Source of the DNA: Ignelater luminosus
Lineage: Eukaryota; Arthropoda; Insecta; Coleoptera; Elateridae
Reading direction: 5' to 3'
Length of the DNA stretch: 64,000 nt
Assembly: GCA_011009095.1 (NCBI GenBank)
Contig: VTPC01000784.1
Span: 1-64,000, forward strand
Part shown: piece by piece, positions 24,658-36,237 of the stretch
How positions within the stretch are numbered: position 1 is the stretch's first letter
Layout: every line of letters begins with the position of its first letter
Position numbers and translations under genes: made by a program
Notes under the pieces: generated by a model
Database searches by the model: none
Told to the model about the DNA's origin: nothing
Seen by the model: the letters and a program-made list of their open reading frames with translations, nothing else

Positions 24658-24925
24658 AATTACAGCTTACGGTCATATACAGATTTATTTACACTATAAT
24701 TAACTAAAAATATTGTAAAACATAGTTTACGGGAACACTTGATGTTACCCATATGCTCATAAGTCAATCTGCATTGAATTTTCTAGGGATCGCTCTAGCC
24801 ATGACGCGTTGTTACTGTCATTTTAATCCATATCTTGTTTTTTACGTATTTATAAACAGTCGTACCAGTTGTAGTTGTCTAATAGGTAACTGAAGAGGTT
24901 TTAATTGCGTGTTGGGTTTACACTA

Positions 24926-26219
24926 CGAGGGTGGTCTGAAAAGTTTCCGACCTAACAAAGATACAAGACATTTTTTCTGAAAATTTTTTTTTATTTTTCA
25001 ACATAGTCTCCTTGTAACTCTACACACTTCTCCCAGCGATGCTCCCATCTCTGTAACCCGTCCAAATAGTACTCGGCATTTTTCTCTGCAAAATAATTGT
25101 TCACGAAGATGATTGCATCTTCATTTGACGAAAATCTTTATCCTCGGAGCGCAATTTTTAGATAAGGGAACAAAAAGAAGTCGCTTGGGACTAGATCTGG
25201 TGAGTAAGGCGGATGGTCAAGCAGTTCAAACCGTAATTCGTGGATTTTCGCCATGGCAACCGCTGAGGTGTGAGACGGTGCGTTGTCTTGGTGAAACAGG
25301 ATTTTCTTTTTCTGCAAATGTGGCCGTTTTTTCGCAAGTTCTGCCTTCAGCTTGTCAAGTAATGATGCATAGTATGCTCCTGTAATGGTTTTTCCTTTTT
25401 GAAGATAATCGATTAAAATAACTCCATGACTATCCCAAAAAACAGTCGCCATCACTTTCCCAGCCGAAAAAACAGTTTTTGCTTTTTTGGGAGCCGGTTC
25501 CCCCTTTGCAGTCCACTGTTTGGACTGTATTTTTGTTTCGGGCGTATAATGGTGTATCCAAGTTTCATCTACAGTAATTAATCGGCGCCAAAACTCGGAT
25601 TTATTTTGCCTAAACTGCGCCAAAAGAGCGTTGGAAATATTCATTCGAACACGTTTTTGGTCTAACGTGAGCAAACGTGGCACCCAACGCGCGGACAGCT
25701 TTCTCATGCCTAAATGTTGATTTAATATGTGACAAACACGTTCTTTTGACATGTTCATAACCTCTGCTATCTCTCTCACTTTAATTCGGCGGTCGTCTAG
25801 CACTATTTGGTGAACTTTGGCGATGTTTTCGTCGGTAGTTGCAGTTTTTGGACGTCCCGAACGTTCATCGTTTCCCAAGCTCTTACGGCCACGTTTAAAT
25901 TCAGCAGCCCAAAATTTCACTGTGGTAAATGATGGTGCAGAGTCCCCATACACAGAATCCAACTCATCTTTTATTTGCGAAGGCGTATTGCCTTTCAAAA
26001 ACAAATATTTAATGACAGCTCGATACTCGATTTTGTCCATTTTCACAAAAAAAACTCACATCAACTCACTCAAACGACTGTTGCATAAAAACTGCGCGTC
26101 CAAGATGGCTGAAACTTTGGTGAGTAACTGTCAACAGATGAACAACGAAATTCAGTAGCTTTTATTTACGAGTGCTGCCATCTTCACGTTGAGGTCGGAA
26201 ACTTTTCAGACCACCCTCG
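24926..26219 (-). mobile_element. Mariner transposon, nearly intact
   Basis: Inverted ends CGAGGGTGGTCTGAAAAGTT and complement are flanked by TA at 24924-24925 and 26220-26221. Length is 1294 bases, standard for mariner. The transposase fills it on the minus strand and carries one nonsense codon (listed separately). Ends are well preserved, so the copy could still be moved by an active relative. Confidence 0.92.
24991..26046 (-). pseudogene. Mariner transposase with a single in-frame stop
   Basis: The frame runs from ATG at 26046 to TAA at 24991-24993, 352 codons with one internal TAA at 25138-25140. There the family normally has lysine in the GKRF motif, so an AAA to TAA change explains it. 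The order is standard: helix-turn-helix N-terminus, WVPRLLT linker, catalytic VDETW, HQDNAPSH and SPDLVPSD. The 34 residues between the second and third aspartates are the mariner D34D spacing. The protein would bind the terminal repeats and cut and paste the element at TA. Truncation removes the last 48 residues after all three catalytic residues. Dead or hypomorphic is inference. Confidence 0.9.
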
Positions 26220-26239
26220 TACAAAAAAACTTTGAATAG

Positions 26240-26480
26240 CTTCCTTTTACCAAAAATATAGAATGGTTCAGAAGAACTGGGGTTTTCATGCCATAAATCG
26301 AAAATGATCACCGACTATTTACAAGAAAAACAAATTAATTTGCTTGAATAATCTGGAAATAGCCCGGATATGAATCCAATTGAAAATATATGGCCAGTCC
26401 TTAACAAAAAAGTACGGGTGATGGGTCCATTAATAGTATGCCAAGACGAATTCAAACCCTAAAGTCTGCTAAGGGATACT
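26240..26480 (+). pseudogene. Tc1-like transposase C-terminal remnant
   Basis: The plus strand gives DYLQEKQINLLE, a stop, then SGNSPDMNPIENIWPVLNKK, the third catalytic block of Tc1 transposases ('W P...PD(L/M)NPIEN(I/L)W'). It lies directly beside the mariner copy. No upstream part is present on the other side of the mariner, so it was probably truncated before the mariner inserted. Confidence 0.6.
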
Positions 26481-29331
26481 TCACAAAATATTATTATTTT
26501 TAAATATTCTTAAATTTTAATCTAGTTGCTTATAATGTGGTTACATCTGTATTTTGGTTCTCAAAATAATATTTACAATGCCATGTTCAAAAAAATTATA
26601 TACGCAAAATAGAAGTATAATCTGAATCAAAAGAAATACATTTACCAAGTAAAAGAAAATAACAGCCAATCTGGATAATAAATTCAACAAAAATATAAAA
26701 TAAATATCAGCCAGTAATGAACATAGACCCAGAGTAAAAATTCCTTAAAAATACCCTGATCTACTTATAGATGATTATTCAAACACATAAAGATTATGAA
26801 ATTGAATAATTAATGAAAACAATAAAATAATACCTTAAGACCATATCGACTTCCAATCCAGAAGGGCAAACATTGAACGTGTTAACCATTTCAGAACTTT
26901 TAATATTTAACGAATCATCTAAAAAAACACAAAAGAAGAGTTAAGATTAGATTTATATACAACAGAGTTAAACCAAACTACAGATCAATTATCAAAATAT
27001 GCATTTTAAAGCATTGCAATGCAGCACTGCAGATTCTGAGATACATAGAAAGTTCAAACTCAACTGCCCCCCCCATCTCAAGTTAGGACTTTTTTGTGGG
27101 AAATTTCCTGCTCTTTAAGGATCTTTTTTTTGATTTCGGATATTTGCAATATTCTCCGAGATATTTGCAAAAAACGAAACCTCTTTTTTACGAATTTGTT
27201 TATAACTTTTGCAAATTTTTTCCGTGGGACTTTGAAATGTTCGAAAAGTTTCTAAATTCCATTCCGAATCAAATGACACCTCGATCATAATTTTTGGTGA
27301 AGTCAGGCAAAAAATAGCCAAAATGGAACTTGTGAACCACACTATAGGTTCTGTTCTGGAGTACCAGTAAAACATGTCTTGTGACTCTTAAATTGATATC
27401 GATTTCCGGATCATTAATACACTTTTTAAAATTATTTCGAGCCATATACGTCCATCAAGTTTGTATTTTTTAACTAGGTAAGATTGTTATTTATGATCTT
27501 CCCTTAATGCAAGAGAAACGGTATATATGCAATGAAACTATTCCTTATCGCTATAAGATAAAGAAATAAAAAGTGATACTCTAATTAGAGTTTTAACCAA
27601 TTACTTTGAAGAAAAGGCGATTTTAAATTAAAAAACACCAAAGAGGAATAGTTAGTTACTGTGTATCTATTTTTAGTCAAGAGTAGGTATTTCTATTAGA
27701 ATACGTACTTCACTCTTTCTCAACAGTTAACTACTACAAGTTTACTTACGATAATTGCGTTTGTTTCATAAATTATAGATCAGATAATTACCTTTTTATA
27801 TTTTATTACTATTGATTCATCGACACTCTTAGATTGTATACAGATAAAACGACTCTTGTGCATACATAAAATAAGACTTGCTGATATGTAACATTGTAAA
27901 AATAGTTCGAGTCACATGTTTGAGAATCAAGCCAATTCGCTTAATTATGTACACCCTTTTGCAACTTTAGGAGAACGTACTGCAAACGAAATTGAATCTT
28001 ATATGTAGTTTAACACAAAATGATGCCCTACATATAGAAATGCTAATTTAATTTGTATTTCCACTTGAAGGTTGCATTTTATGCAAGTTTATTACGTCTC
28101 GTGTTTATGAAGTTGCAAGATAGTGTACGGTATCACGTACAAAGATTACTGAATTTCTATTTCTCTCATAAAAAGCTTTTTTATATGGTTATGAAAAAGT
28201 AGTCGTCTTTGAACGTTAGATATTTACTCTTTCAAAACAAATAACAGATGAAAAACGTCATTTGTAATTTAATTGTTAACTTTTCATAATTTTTCCATGG
28301 CGTAACACATTCTTTCTAAAGAAATACGGTTGGTCCCCCCTAAATCTCCAGCAATGGAAAGTTATCGACTGTGTGGGAATTTGTGTAAAAACTAAAAATA
28401 TTTCCATATAGAAAATCTCATCTCGATGTTACTCATAGTACTACAAGTACAAAAGTAGAAACAAAATCACTTTTCGAAAAGAATTAGGGAATTTGGATTA
28501 GGATTGTGCGGAAAAAAGTACTAAATATGTAAATGTAAAAATGTTTTTCATCTACAATTTGTTTTAAAAAAAGCAAATACCAATAAAATCATATAAAAAC
28601 TAACTATTCTTAAGGTGAACGAGAAAAGAAAAACATAAATTATTTAGAAAAATATAATAAATATAAAATAAAGATAGAATATGATAGTAACTCTAAATTA
28701 GTTGGTCTATTACGTTCCACTTTTCAAAACTTATACTAAGTCTATCGGTTAGCAGCATATATCTAATTACGTAAGAAAATAATGATAAAACCAAAGAATC
28801 TAATAACTGATAAAATGTACAAATATTACAAGTCATCTATCTATACTATTTATTATTTTATAATTACTAATAAGTACTCTAAATAATATAGATATTTTTT
28901 GTTAGATACTTTTTTAAACAAATGAACCGTAGGTAGAGTTTATATTCACTTGATCAATGTTTGAATACTTACTCTAGCGCGAGATATATTCTATAATTAA
29001 ATTCCATCTTCTGGATTGACAATAAAAATAACAAAATGGTATCATTCAGGAAGTTTTTAATTTTACTATTTAAGATAACAAAAACATTACCTATTATAGT
29101 TTTAGGTACTAATATTTGTAGGCCTTAAAGTTTAATGCCCTTTTAACCACAATAACATGTTTATATTATAAGATCGGATATACAAACCACTAAAAATTCT
29201 TGCTTGACTAGAACTAGTAAAATAATGTAAAAATAGCTGATAGTTGAAAAAATAGTATAACGTATCACCAAGGTTATTTGTTATCAGCAAATGCAACAAA
29301 AATTAAGGACGTGGTTAAAGTGTTGCCAGCT
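26481..29331. other. Intergenic, very AT-rich
   Basis: No coding, RNA or repeat feature is supported. A short C-run (about 27067-27074) and weak open frames near 27.1-27.4 kb on both strands show no family resemblance. Confidence 0.4.
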
Positions 29332-29338
29332 TATAAAA
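29332..29338 (+). promoter_or_regulatory. Candidate TATA box of the galactose mutarotase gene
   Basis: TATAAAA lies 107 bases upstream of the start codon, in AGCTTATAAAAGCTT. A start of transcription near 29360-29370 would follow. Confidence 0.4.
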
Positions 29339-29444
29339 GCTTTAACAGCTGATAAAATGATTAATGGTGGTTTATATAATCATATAAGCAAGTACCATTC
29401 TTAAATAACACCTTCTAATCATTATCTAATTAGAAATATAGAAA

Positions 29445-32293
29445 ATGACTTCTGTACAAAAATACTATAGTGTAAATCCAGGAGTAGAACTCGAAGAAGA
29501 TGTGTTTGGACAATTTACTGATAAGAGAACCGGTAAATCATGTTCAGTTCGAAGATTTACATGGAGAAATAATAACAACATTAGTGTGCAAGTAATTACA
29601 TATGGAGCAACTATTACTTCTATCAAAATTCCTGATAAAAATGGAACTGTTGAAGATGTGGTTATGGGTTTCAATGACATGAAAGGTAATGTTTGCTTAT
29701 AAAATTTATTCTACTTTAAAGCTAAACAAATAACTGCAGCAAGTTATAAATAATATACCACGTACATAATAATTTAAAAATACATATATGTATTATTATG
29801 TATTAATTACAAATTATAAACTGTGATCGTTTTCTGTTTTTAATTTGATATATCAAAACAATAATTAAAAATTAATCAGTGTAAATACAAGTAGAGTTTA
29901 TTGTAAAAAATGCATTTTCTTCTAGCTTTGAGTTTTTGTTACAAAAGAGCAATGCATGCACCAGTAGTCGGCCGCTCAACCTTATATTCCTTTATACTAA
30001 CAATTACTTTTTATCTGCTCATAATTAAGTACCTTCTTCTTATTTAAAGGAACATAAGGTTCAAGATCGACTACTGGCGCATTTATTCCTACCTATTATG
30101 TGTATTTTAAATGAATACTGTCTTGTTTTATGTAACTGGTTTCACTTTCAATACATTATCGGCAGTGTTGGGCAATCTAGATTGTTTTATCTATCATTCA
30201 TCTAAATAAAAAACATTTATCTATTATCTTATCTAGATATATATTTTTAGTCATCTTTTATCTGTATCTAGATCTAAAAAATCGCGTTAGATAATAGATA
30301 ATTTTTTCAACTTTTGCGTTTTGTAATTAATTATCTGTACCCAACATTGATTAGCGGTGTTTCGATCCAAATTAATATTTGTTAAAAAAACTTCTAAATA
30401 TGCTGGTTCTAGCATAATAGACTACATTGAAGTATGTTACAGTTCATCTAGAACAATCATCAGAGATAATCTAGTAAAATATCTTGATATTTCCAGTAAT
30501 TGACTTTTTCGAGATGATCTCTTTGGGAATGGCGTTCTTGTCTCTTTCCACGTATGTTTGGTATGATTCGGTCAGCACCGCATTTGTCCTCAATAAATAC
30601 TGCTACTTATCTTTCCATAAACAACTTTTAATTCTATATTTGCAATTTTACTAAGTAGCAGAACATTCATTTAACCGCATGGTATAATTAACAGCGGCAA
30701 TTTCTGTAACTTTATGGAAAGCTATTCAGGGTGTCCTCTAAATGGCATATAACAAGAGCACGGCGTGATCCTTGATAAAATCTAAGCATAAGCTTCTCCA
30801 GTTCTTTTATTTGTCTTTTGTTCACAAAATGGCTTTGTCTTGCCTAACTGCATATACATACAGTGTGATTGCAATTGATTGAGGATGGTTTGAATTTGGT
30901 TTAAATTATTTTCATGTTGACACCACTTGTTTACTTTTTGCAATCTAAAATCTGCTGTAGTGTTTACAAAGTACAATAACAAACAGTAAACAATTAGTGC
31001 CAACATGAAAATTTAATTAATTTAAACATGGCGCCAAATACATTCTTATCTATAAATCAAAAAAATACTCGCAAGAATTAAGCTTTCTAATATAATTTTA
31101 TTTCTGTATTCAATTCTGATTTAAGGATATTTAAATCCCTTAAATCCATATTTTGGAGCTACTGTGGGACGAGTTGCAAATCGAATTGGTTACAGCAAAA
31201 TAATAATCGATGGTAAAGAATACAATGTATCAGCAAATTTAGGCCAACATCAACTCCATGGAGGATTTCGAGGATTTGATAAAGTGAATGACAAAAACCA
31301 TCACAATTAGATTTATTTTTTTACTTTTTTCTTTTTAAGGTCAATTGGGAATATTATGTAAGTGGCACCAAAGTCATTATGAGTTATGATTCCCCAGACA
31401 ATGAAGAAGGTTTCCCTGGAAATGTTTTGGTTAACATATCATTTCAACTGAGTGATAAAAATGAATTTTTAATGGATTTCAGAGCTACTACAACAAAACC
31501 AACATTTGTTAATTTAACAAATCATTCGTATTTTAATTTGGCTGGGCAAGACAAGGGTGCCGAAGATTTGTACAAACATGTAATTACTATAAATGCTGAT
31601 CAAACAACTGATGTTGATGAAAACTCAATTCCTAATGGTATTTAAACAAATAAGTCATATTAAATTTGATAATTAACTATTTCTATTAACAGGAAAATTA
31701 CTACCTGTTACTGATACCATTTTTGATTTGCAAGTGCCAAAAGTTTTGGGAGATGTTATTCATAAAATTCCTGGTTATAATGGATACGATCATAATTTTT
31801 GTATTAACAAGGGAACTGATCAAGAAAATACTTTTATAGCAAAGTGAGTATCAAATTTCAAGTACAATTTAAACTTCAACATCTCATTTCAGAGTTTATC
31901 ATCCACCGACTGGTCGAGTATTAGAAGTGTACAGTAATCAACCAGGTGTGCAGTTTTATACATCAAATTCCATTCCAGAGAATCCAAAAGATTATAAAGG
32001 GGTAATTATGTGGTTTCTAATTTGTATAAGAAACATAATAAATTGTAATTTCAGGATATTAAGAAACTACAAACTTTGGAAGGAAAAAATGGTAATTATT
32101 ATAAACATGGCGCTCTTTGCCTTGAAACACAAAATTGGCCCGATGCGATTAATCATGTAAATATAGTATTATATTAAATAAAAACACGTGTAATATCAAT
32201 ATTTTATTGCAGACAAACTTTCCCAAAGCTGTACTATATCCTGGAGAAACCTATAAACACATATGCATCTATAAATTCTGGATTAAGCCGTAA
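29445..32293 (+). CDS. Galm: Galactose mutarotase (aldose 1-epimerase)
   Basis: Seven exons join in frame into 379 residues: 29445-29685, 31126-31283, 31340-31637, 31693-31843, 31893-32001, 32055-32156, 32213-32293 (TAA). All borders are GT/AG. The enzyme interconverts alpha- and beta-anomers of galactose and glucose in the cytosol, feeding the Leloir pathway. Family motifs are in order: ITYGATITSIKIPD near the N-terminus, HQLHGGFRGFDK (His125), NLTNHSYFNLAG (His195), YDHNF (264-268), and LETQNWPDAINH (Glu343). By position, His125, His195 and Glu343 correspond to the substrate-binding histidines and the catalytic base of human GALM. Length is slightly above the usual 340-350. Intron 1 (1.44 kb) contains two miniature transposons. 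No damage is seen, so the gene looks functional. Confidence 0.93.
29951..30084. mobile_element. Miniature hairpin element in intron 1 of the mutarotase gene
   Basis: CACCAGTAGTCG...CAACCTTATATTCCTTTATA is complemented by TAAAGGAACATAAGGTT...CGACTACTGGCGC. It has about 45-base imperfect arms around an AT-rich loop and no coding content. Confidence 0.6.
30163..30349. mobile_element. Miniature hAT-type element in intron 1 of the mutarotase gene
   Basis: It begins CAGTGTTGGGCAA and ends TACCCAACATTG, the terminal form of hAT elements. It is flanked by an 8-base target duplication, ATTATCGG (30155-30162) and ATTAGCGG (30350-30357), one mismatch. The inside (187 bases in all) is a degenerate run of TTATCTA-like units without coding content. 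Confidence 0.7.
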
Positions 32294-32888
32294 ACATGCA
32301 TTAACTTCCATTTAAATTTCAACTTCTTCAATATTTTTTCAAACAATTTTTTTTGGTATTTTTAATTTTATTATAAAAATATATACATAAAAAATTTGTA
32401 CAGACTTAAAGCTATTTAAATATAAATTAAAAATACAAAAAGTATTTAATTTTTGTAAACTGTATTAATATACATAATGATAAAAGAAATGTTAATAACA
32501 ATGATCTTATATGTCAAGTTAAAATACCTTACAGAAAACTTAACAAACTGCACATTACAATTTGGCTGAAATATAAGTGAATCTTGATAACTTGAACTCA
32601 AAGGGAAATAAAAACACGTCAAGTAATAACAATTTACAGCTTCAATTAAAAAGGTGTTTATGTATGCAAAAATTTAAAACTTTCAAATTTTTTAAATATC
32701 GAGTTTGAACCGTATCTACAAAGTGCTCTTGATTTACATCTTGTTTTAGACCTTTAAGCAATATTGATCGAGTAAATCAATTATGTTACTTTTGTAGGTT
32801 GTCTTTAGCTTATTTAGTTTAAGGCAGAGGATGGAAGACCAGCAATAGCTGAACCTTCTCCCATTCTATGTACTTATATTTGTGTATA
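32294..32888. other. 3' flank of the mutarotase gene
   Basis: 3' UTR and intergenic AT-rich sequence. No other feature seen. Confidence 0.4.
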
Positions 32889-34488
32889 CTGTGTGTCCGA
32901 AAAATATGGAATATCCTATATATCTCAGTAAATATGCATTTTATGGAAAAATGTTTCCTATAAAAGTTGTTTAGTGTTTAGTTTTACATTACAGGGCAAT
33001 ACCAAATAACTATTTTTAAAAAACAAAAGCGCAACGAATAATGCTTCAATTTGTTTTAATGGGAAGGTATCCCTTTATTGTACTCATTTGATAGAGAATA
33101 TTTTTCTCTTTTCAATGATGTAAAACTTTGATACACTTGCATAAGTAAATTTTGATTAAAACGCAAAAAATTGTTTGAATAACGCTTAAAAGTTTATTTA
33201 TTCATCTGTTACCTTTCTAGACGCGGTCTTTTAAATTTTCAATATCATCTAGTCACATTATGGTCGGTGTGATACACTTTTGTTTGTTGCAACAATTGAA
33301 TGCGTCGTAGAAATGTCAATTAATAACCGAACTGAAGCGAAAAGTTATTTGTTTAATTAATTTAAGCATTTTGATTAACGTGAGGATAACAAAGTTACAA
33401 AAATACGACTTGCTATGGATCATTTATCAGAAAAACATCGTATCGAAATTTTAATGATGCTGAGATATGGAGACAGGAGAACACAGGAGGAAGTTTGCAA
33501 TTTGTTTAATAACGTGCACCCCGAACACCATATTTATCAGTCTACTGTAAGTAAAATTTTGCATAAATTTCATGAGGCGGGTTCTGTCAAAGATCGTCCA
33601 AAAACGGGCAGACCTAAAGCTCTAAATAATGAACAACGTGAGAATATAATGTTGGCTGTCGTGGAAAATCCACATATTTCTGTTCGACAAATTGCTCGTG
33701 AACATACTTTGAAGAAAGGAGAAGTGGCATCCGTATAAACATTGTAGTTCAAGAATTATTAGAAGATAATTTAGATCGAAGATTGCAATTTTGCAAAGAA
33801 ATAACACAAAGGCTTCAGGAAAATGCAAATTTTCATAAAAATATCCTCTTCACTGATGAGGCAACGTTTTGTTTGAATGGTACCATTAACAAGCAAAACA
33901 CGCGCTACTGGTCTTCGCTAAATCCTGGCTGGTATGTAGAAGGGCACACCCAATATCAGCAGAAAGTCAATGTCTGGGCAGGAATTATTGGAATGCCAAT
34001 TTTGAGACCTTTTTTTATAGAACATAATTTAACAGCGGATGCTTATCTAGATTTTTTAAGATTTGACTTAGTTCCTGCTTTAGCTGTTCTATTTCCTAAT
34101 GAACTAGATCCAGATGTACCCCATAACAGAATATGGTTGCAACAAGACGGAGCTGCTCCTCATTTCGGAATTAATGTCCGACAGTTTCTTGATAATACTT
34201 TCCCTTATCGATGGATAGGCAGATGAGGTGCAGTAGAATGGCCAGCTCGCTCGCCGGATTTAAGTCCACTTGATTTTTTTCTGTGGGACCATCTCAAAAA
34301 TAAGATTTATGTCGATATGCCTGAAGATATTGAAACTCTAAAAGACAGTATTATTAGTAAAAAATAGTTATTTGGTATTGCCCTGTAATGTAAAACTAAA
34401 CACTAAACAGCTTTTATAGGAAACATTTTTCCATAAAATGCATATTTACTCAGATATATAGGATATTCCATACTTTTCGGACACACTG
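32889..34488 (+). mobile_element. DD41D Tc1/mariner element with CAGTGTGTCC-type ends (copy G)
   Basis: Ends C(T/A)GTGTGTCCGAAAA(A/G)TATGG, flanked by TA, bound 1600 bases. The inverted repeats are long, about 115 bases, reaching the GGCAATACC / GGTATTGCC blocks at 32996-33004 and 34373-34381. A broken transposase gene lies inside on the plus strand. It is the only copy of this terminal class in the window that still carries most of a transposase, so it is the best model for the source of the fold-back derivatives at 13045, 36238 and 47410. Confidence 0.88.
33415..34367 (+). pseudogene. DD41D-type transposase, broken
   Basis: The N-terminal frame (33415-33738) has the helix-turn-helix pair of IS630/Tc1 transposases (HRIEILMMLRYGD, then STVSKILHKF, VKDRPKTGRPK, HISVRQIA). 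Around 33715-33785 a small deletion and shifts break the frame, although KWHPYK and VQELLEDN pieces remain. The catalytic part is open from 33783: ILFTDEATF, VNVWAGIIG, IWLQQDGAAPH, a TGA at 34224-34226 (CGA in relatives, IGRRG), then EWPARSPDLSPLDFFLW, and TAG at 34365-34367. Counting through the stop, 41 residues separate the second and third catalytic aspartates, i.e. DD41D. Lesions are few, so inactivation is fairly recent. Confidence 0.85.
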
Positions 34489-35667
34489 TATATATAAATA
34501 GAATGAATAAAAACTATTATTAATTAGAGCTTTACATATAATGTGAAAAATTTAATTTATTAGTTTATATAGTTTAGTTAACTAAATGCTTCTTACGAGC
34601 AGTTTAAAGAATGAGTAACAACATCAACGATTTACTTGTAATTTGCATGCATATTTCAGCTAAACCATAATGTATTAGTTTCGGTGGCAAACATAAGTAT
34701 TCCAGAGCATTCCCACAAGATGGTTTTGGGCCCTTCAAATGAACAGTTATAAGTGATTACTTGAGGTTTAGACCCCCCATACTGCAAGGCCATTATATCT
34801 GCCACTGATTAGTTTCCAGTATTCCTTCATTTGTAGAACTGCATATTTTTCTTGAGAATATATTAATTACTAGTTACACTTGCAAAACTTTATTGCCTTA
34901 GCTAAGCAAAAAATCTAAAAACAAAACTTTAATACATTTAATATAATGTTACTTATGTTAAATAAATGTTGAAGCTTGTATTCATGAAAGTCAAGTGCTA
35001 TTATAATATGAAAATAATGTTACAAATTTTGTTATGTCAATAAATACATTATAGTATAATTCGTAGATCTTATACTTGAGTTCAGGCAATAAAATTTAAA
35101 ATACAACTTTGTTTATTTAAAGATCATCATAAATTGAAAATAAAAACATTTAAAAAAGGGTAAAAATAAAGTGTATGTCTACAAACTTGCACAACCTATG
35201 AAGTAGAGGTAATAAAAATATTTTCTTTATCAGAGCATGATTAAGATTATAGAAATTATTGGTTTGGTATTAATCAAAATCTATATTATTACTATTTTAC
35301 AGTTTTTTCTTTTTTCTTGTAACTATAAACCCTATTTTAATTCATGGTAAGTTTTCAATACTTAATCACTACTATAACAAAAAAGAAAAAGAAATAACAT
35401 ATGCATTGTTACATACTCATCATCACTTGGAATATAAAAAATTATCTTCAATTGTAAATTTTTGAAACTTTTCCCTTTTTAATATTCAAATATTGACGGA
35501 AGTAATTAGAATGAACACAACATTCTAGATGATAAGGGCAAAATTTAAATATATCCATTTCAATTATTTATTGTTTAATATTTTATTTTCCACTACGAGT
35601 TATTTTAGTATTAAATTGTAACCAAGAGTTGACAACAAAACCAGACTCCGACTGCATTATGTGCATA
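34489..35667. other. Intergenic
   Basis: AT-rich sequence. No gene or repeat recognised. Confidence 0.4.
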
Positions 35668-35831
35668 TACAGTTTGTCTTAGACTACTAGGAACATAGCT
35701 GTTATTGTTGTATATGTATCCAAGGTTATGAAACAATCGTTAACAAACTTTATTGTTAACGATTGTTTCATAACCTTGGACACCTATATAACAATAGAGG
35801 CTATGTTCCTAGTAGCCTAAGACAAACTGTA
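35668..35831. mobile_element. Near-perfect hairpin miniature element, 164 bases
   Basis: TACAGTTTGTCTTAGACTAC is complemented by the right end, and the arms run through CTAGGAACATAGC and CCAAGGTTATGAAACAATCG to a small loop (AAACTTTATT). About 75 of 82 positions per arm pair. It is flanked by TA. There is no coding content. Confidence 0.8.
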
Positions 35832-36237
35832 TGTAGTTGTAATAAATGGAAATTATTTTAATTCAAGTACAGAGGATTTGTGTTATAACATGTTGTACAT
35901 TATATTGTCAAATGGTAATTATTTTGTTAGTGAATGTTAAGAATTTAAAAGGTTTTTTTCATTAAATATACACTTATATAATGATATTCTAAACGATCGA
36001 CCAATCAATCTCATTCAAAATGAACAATTAATACAAAACCGCATCAAATAATGAAACTAAGATCAGGTATTAAAAGTATCATCATAATTTAATGTATCAA
36101 AATTAAAATCTGCATATGGTGGTAGAAGACCTCTTGGGCAGGAGAAGCCTATAATGTGAGTCGTTGAAGTGGCATTGGCACCGTCGACTCAGCAGTGCAC
36201 AGTATTCGCATTAAGTCTATTAACTTATTTTTGTATA

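Noticed and set aside
25113..25385. Plus-strand frames opposite the mariner transposase
   Set aside because: Antisense shadows of the transposase.
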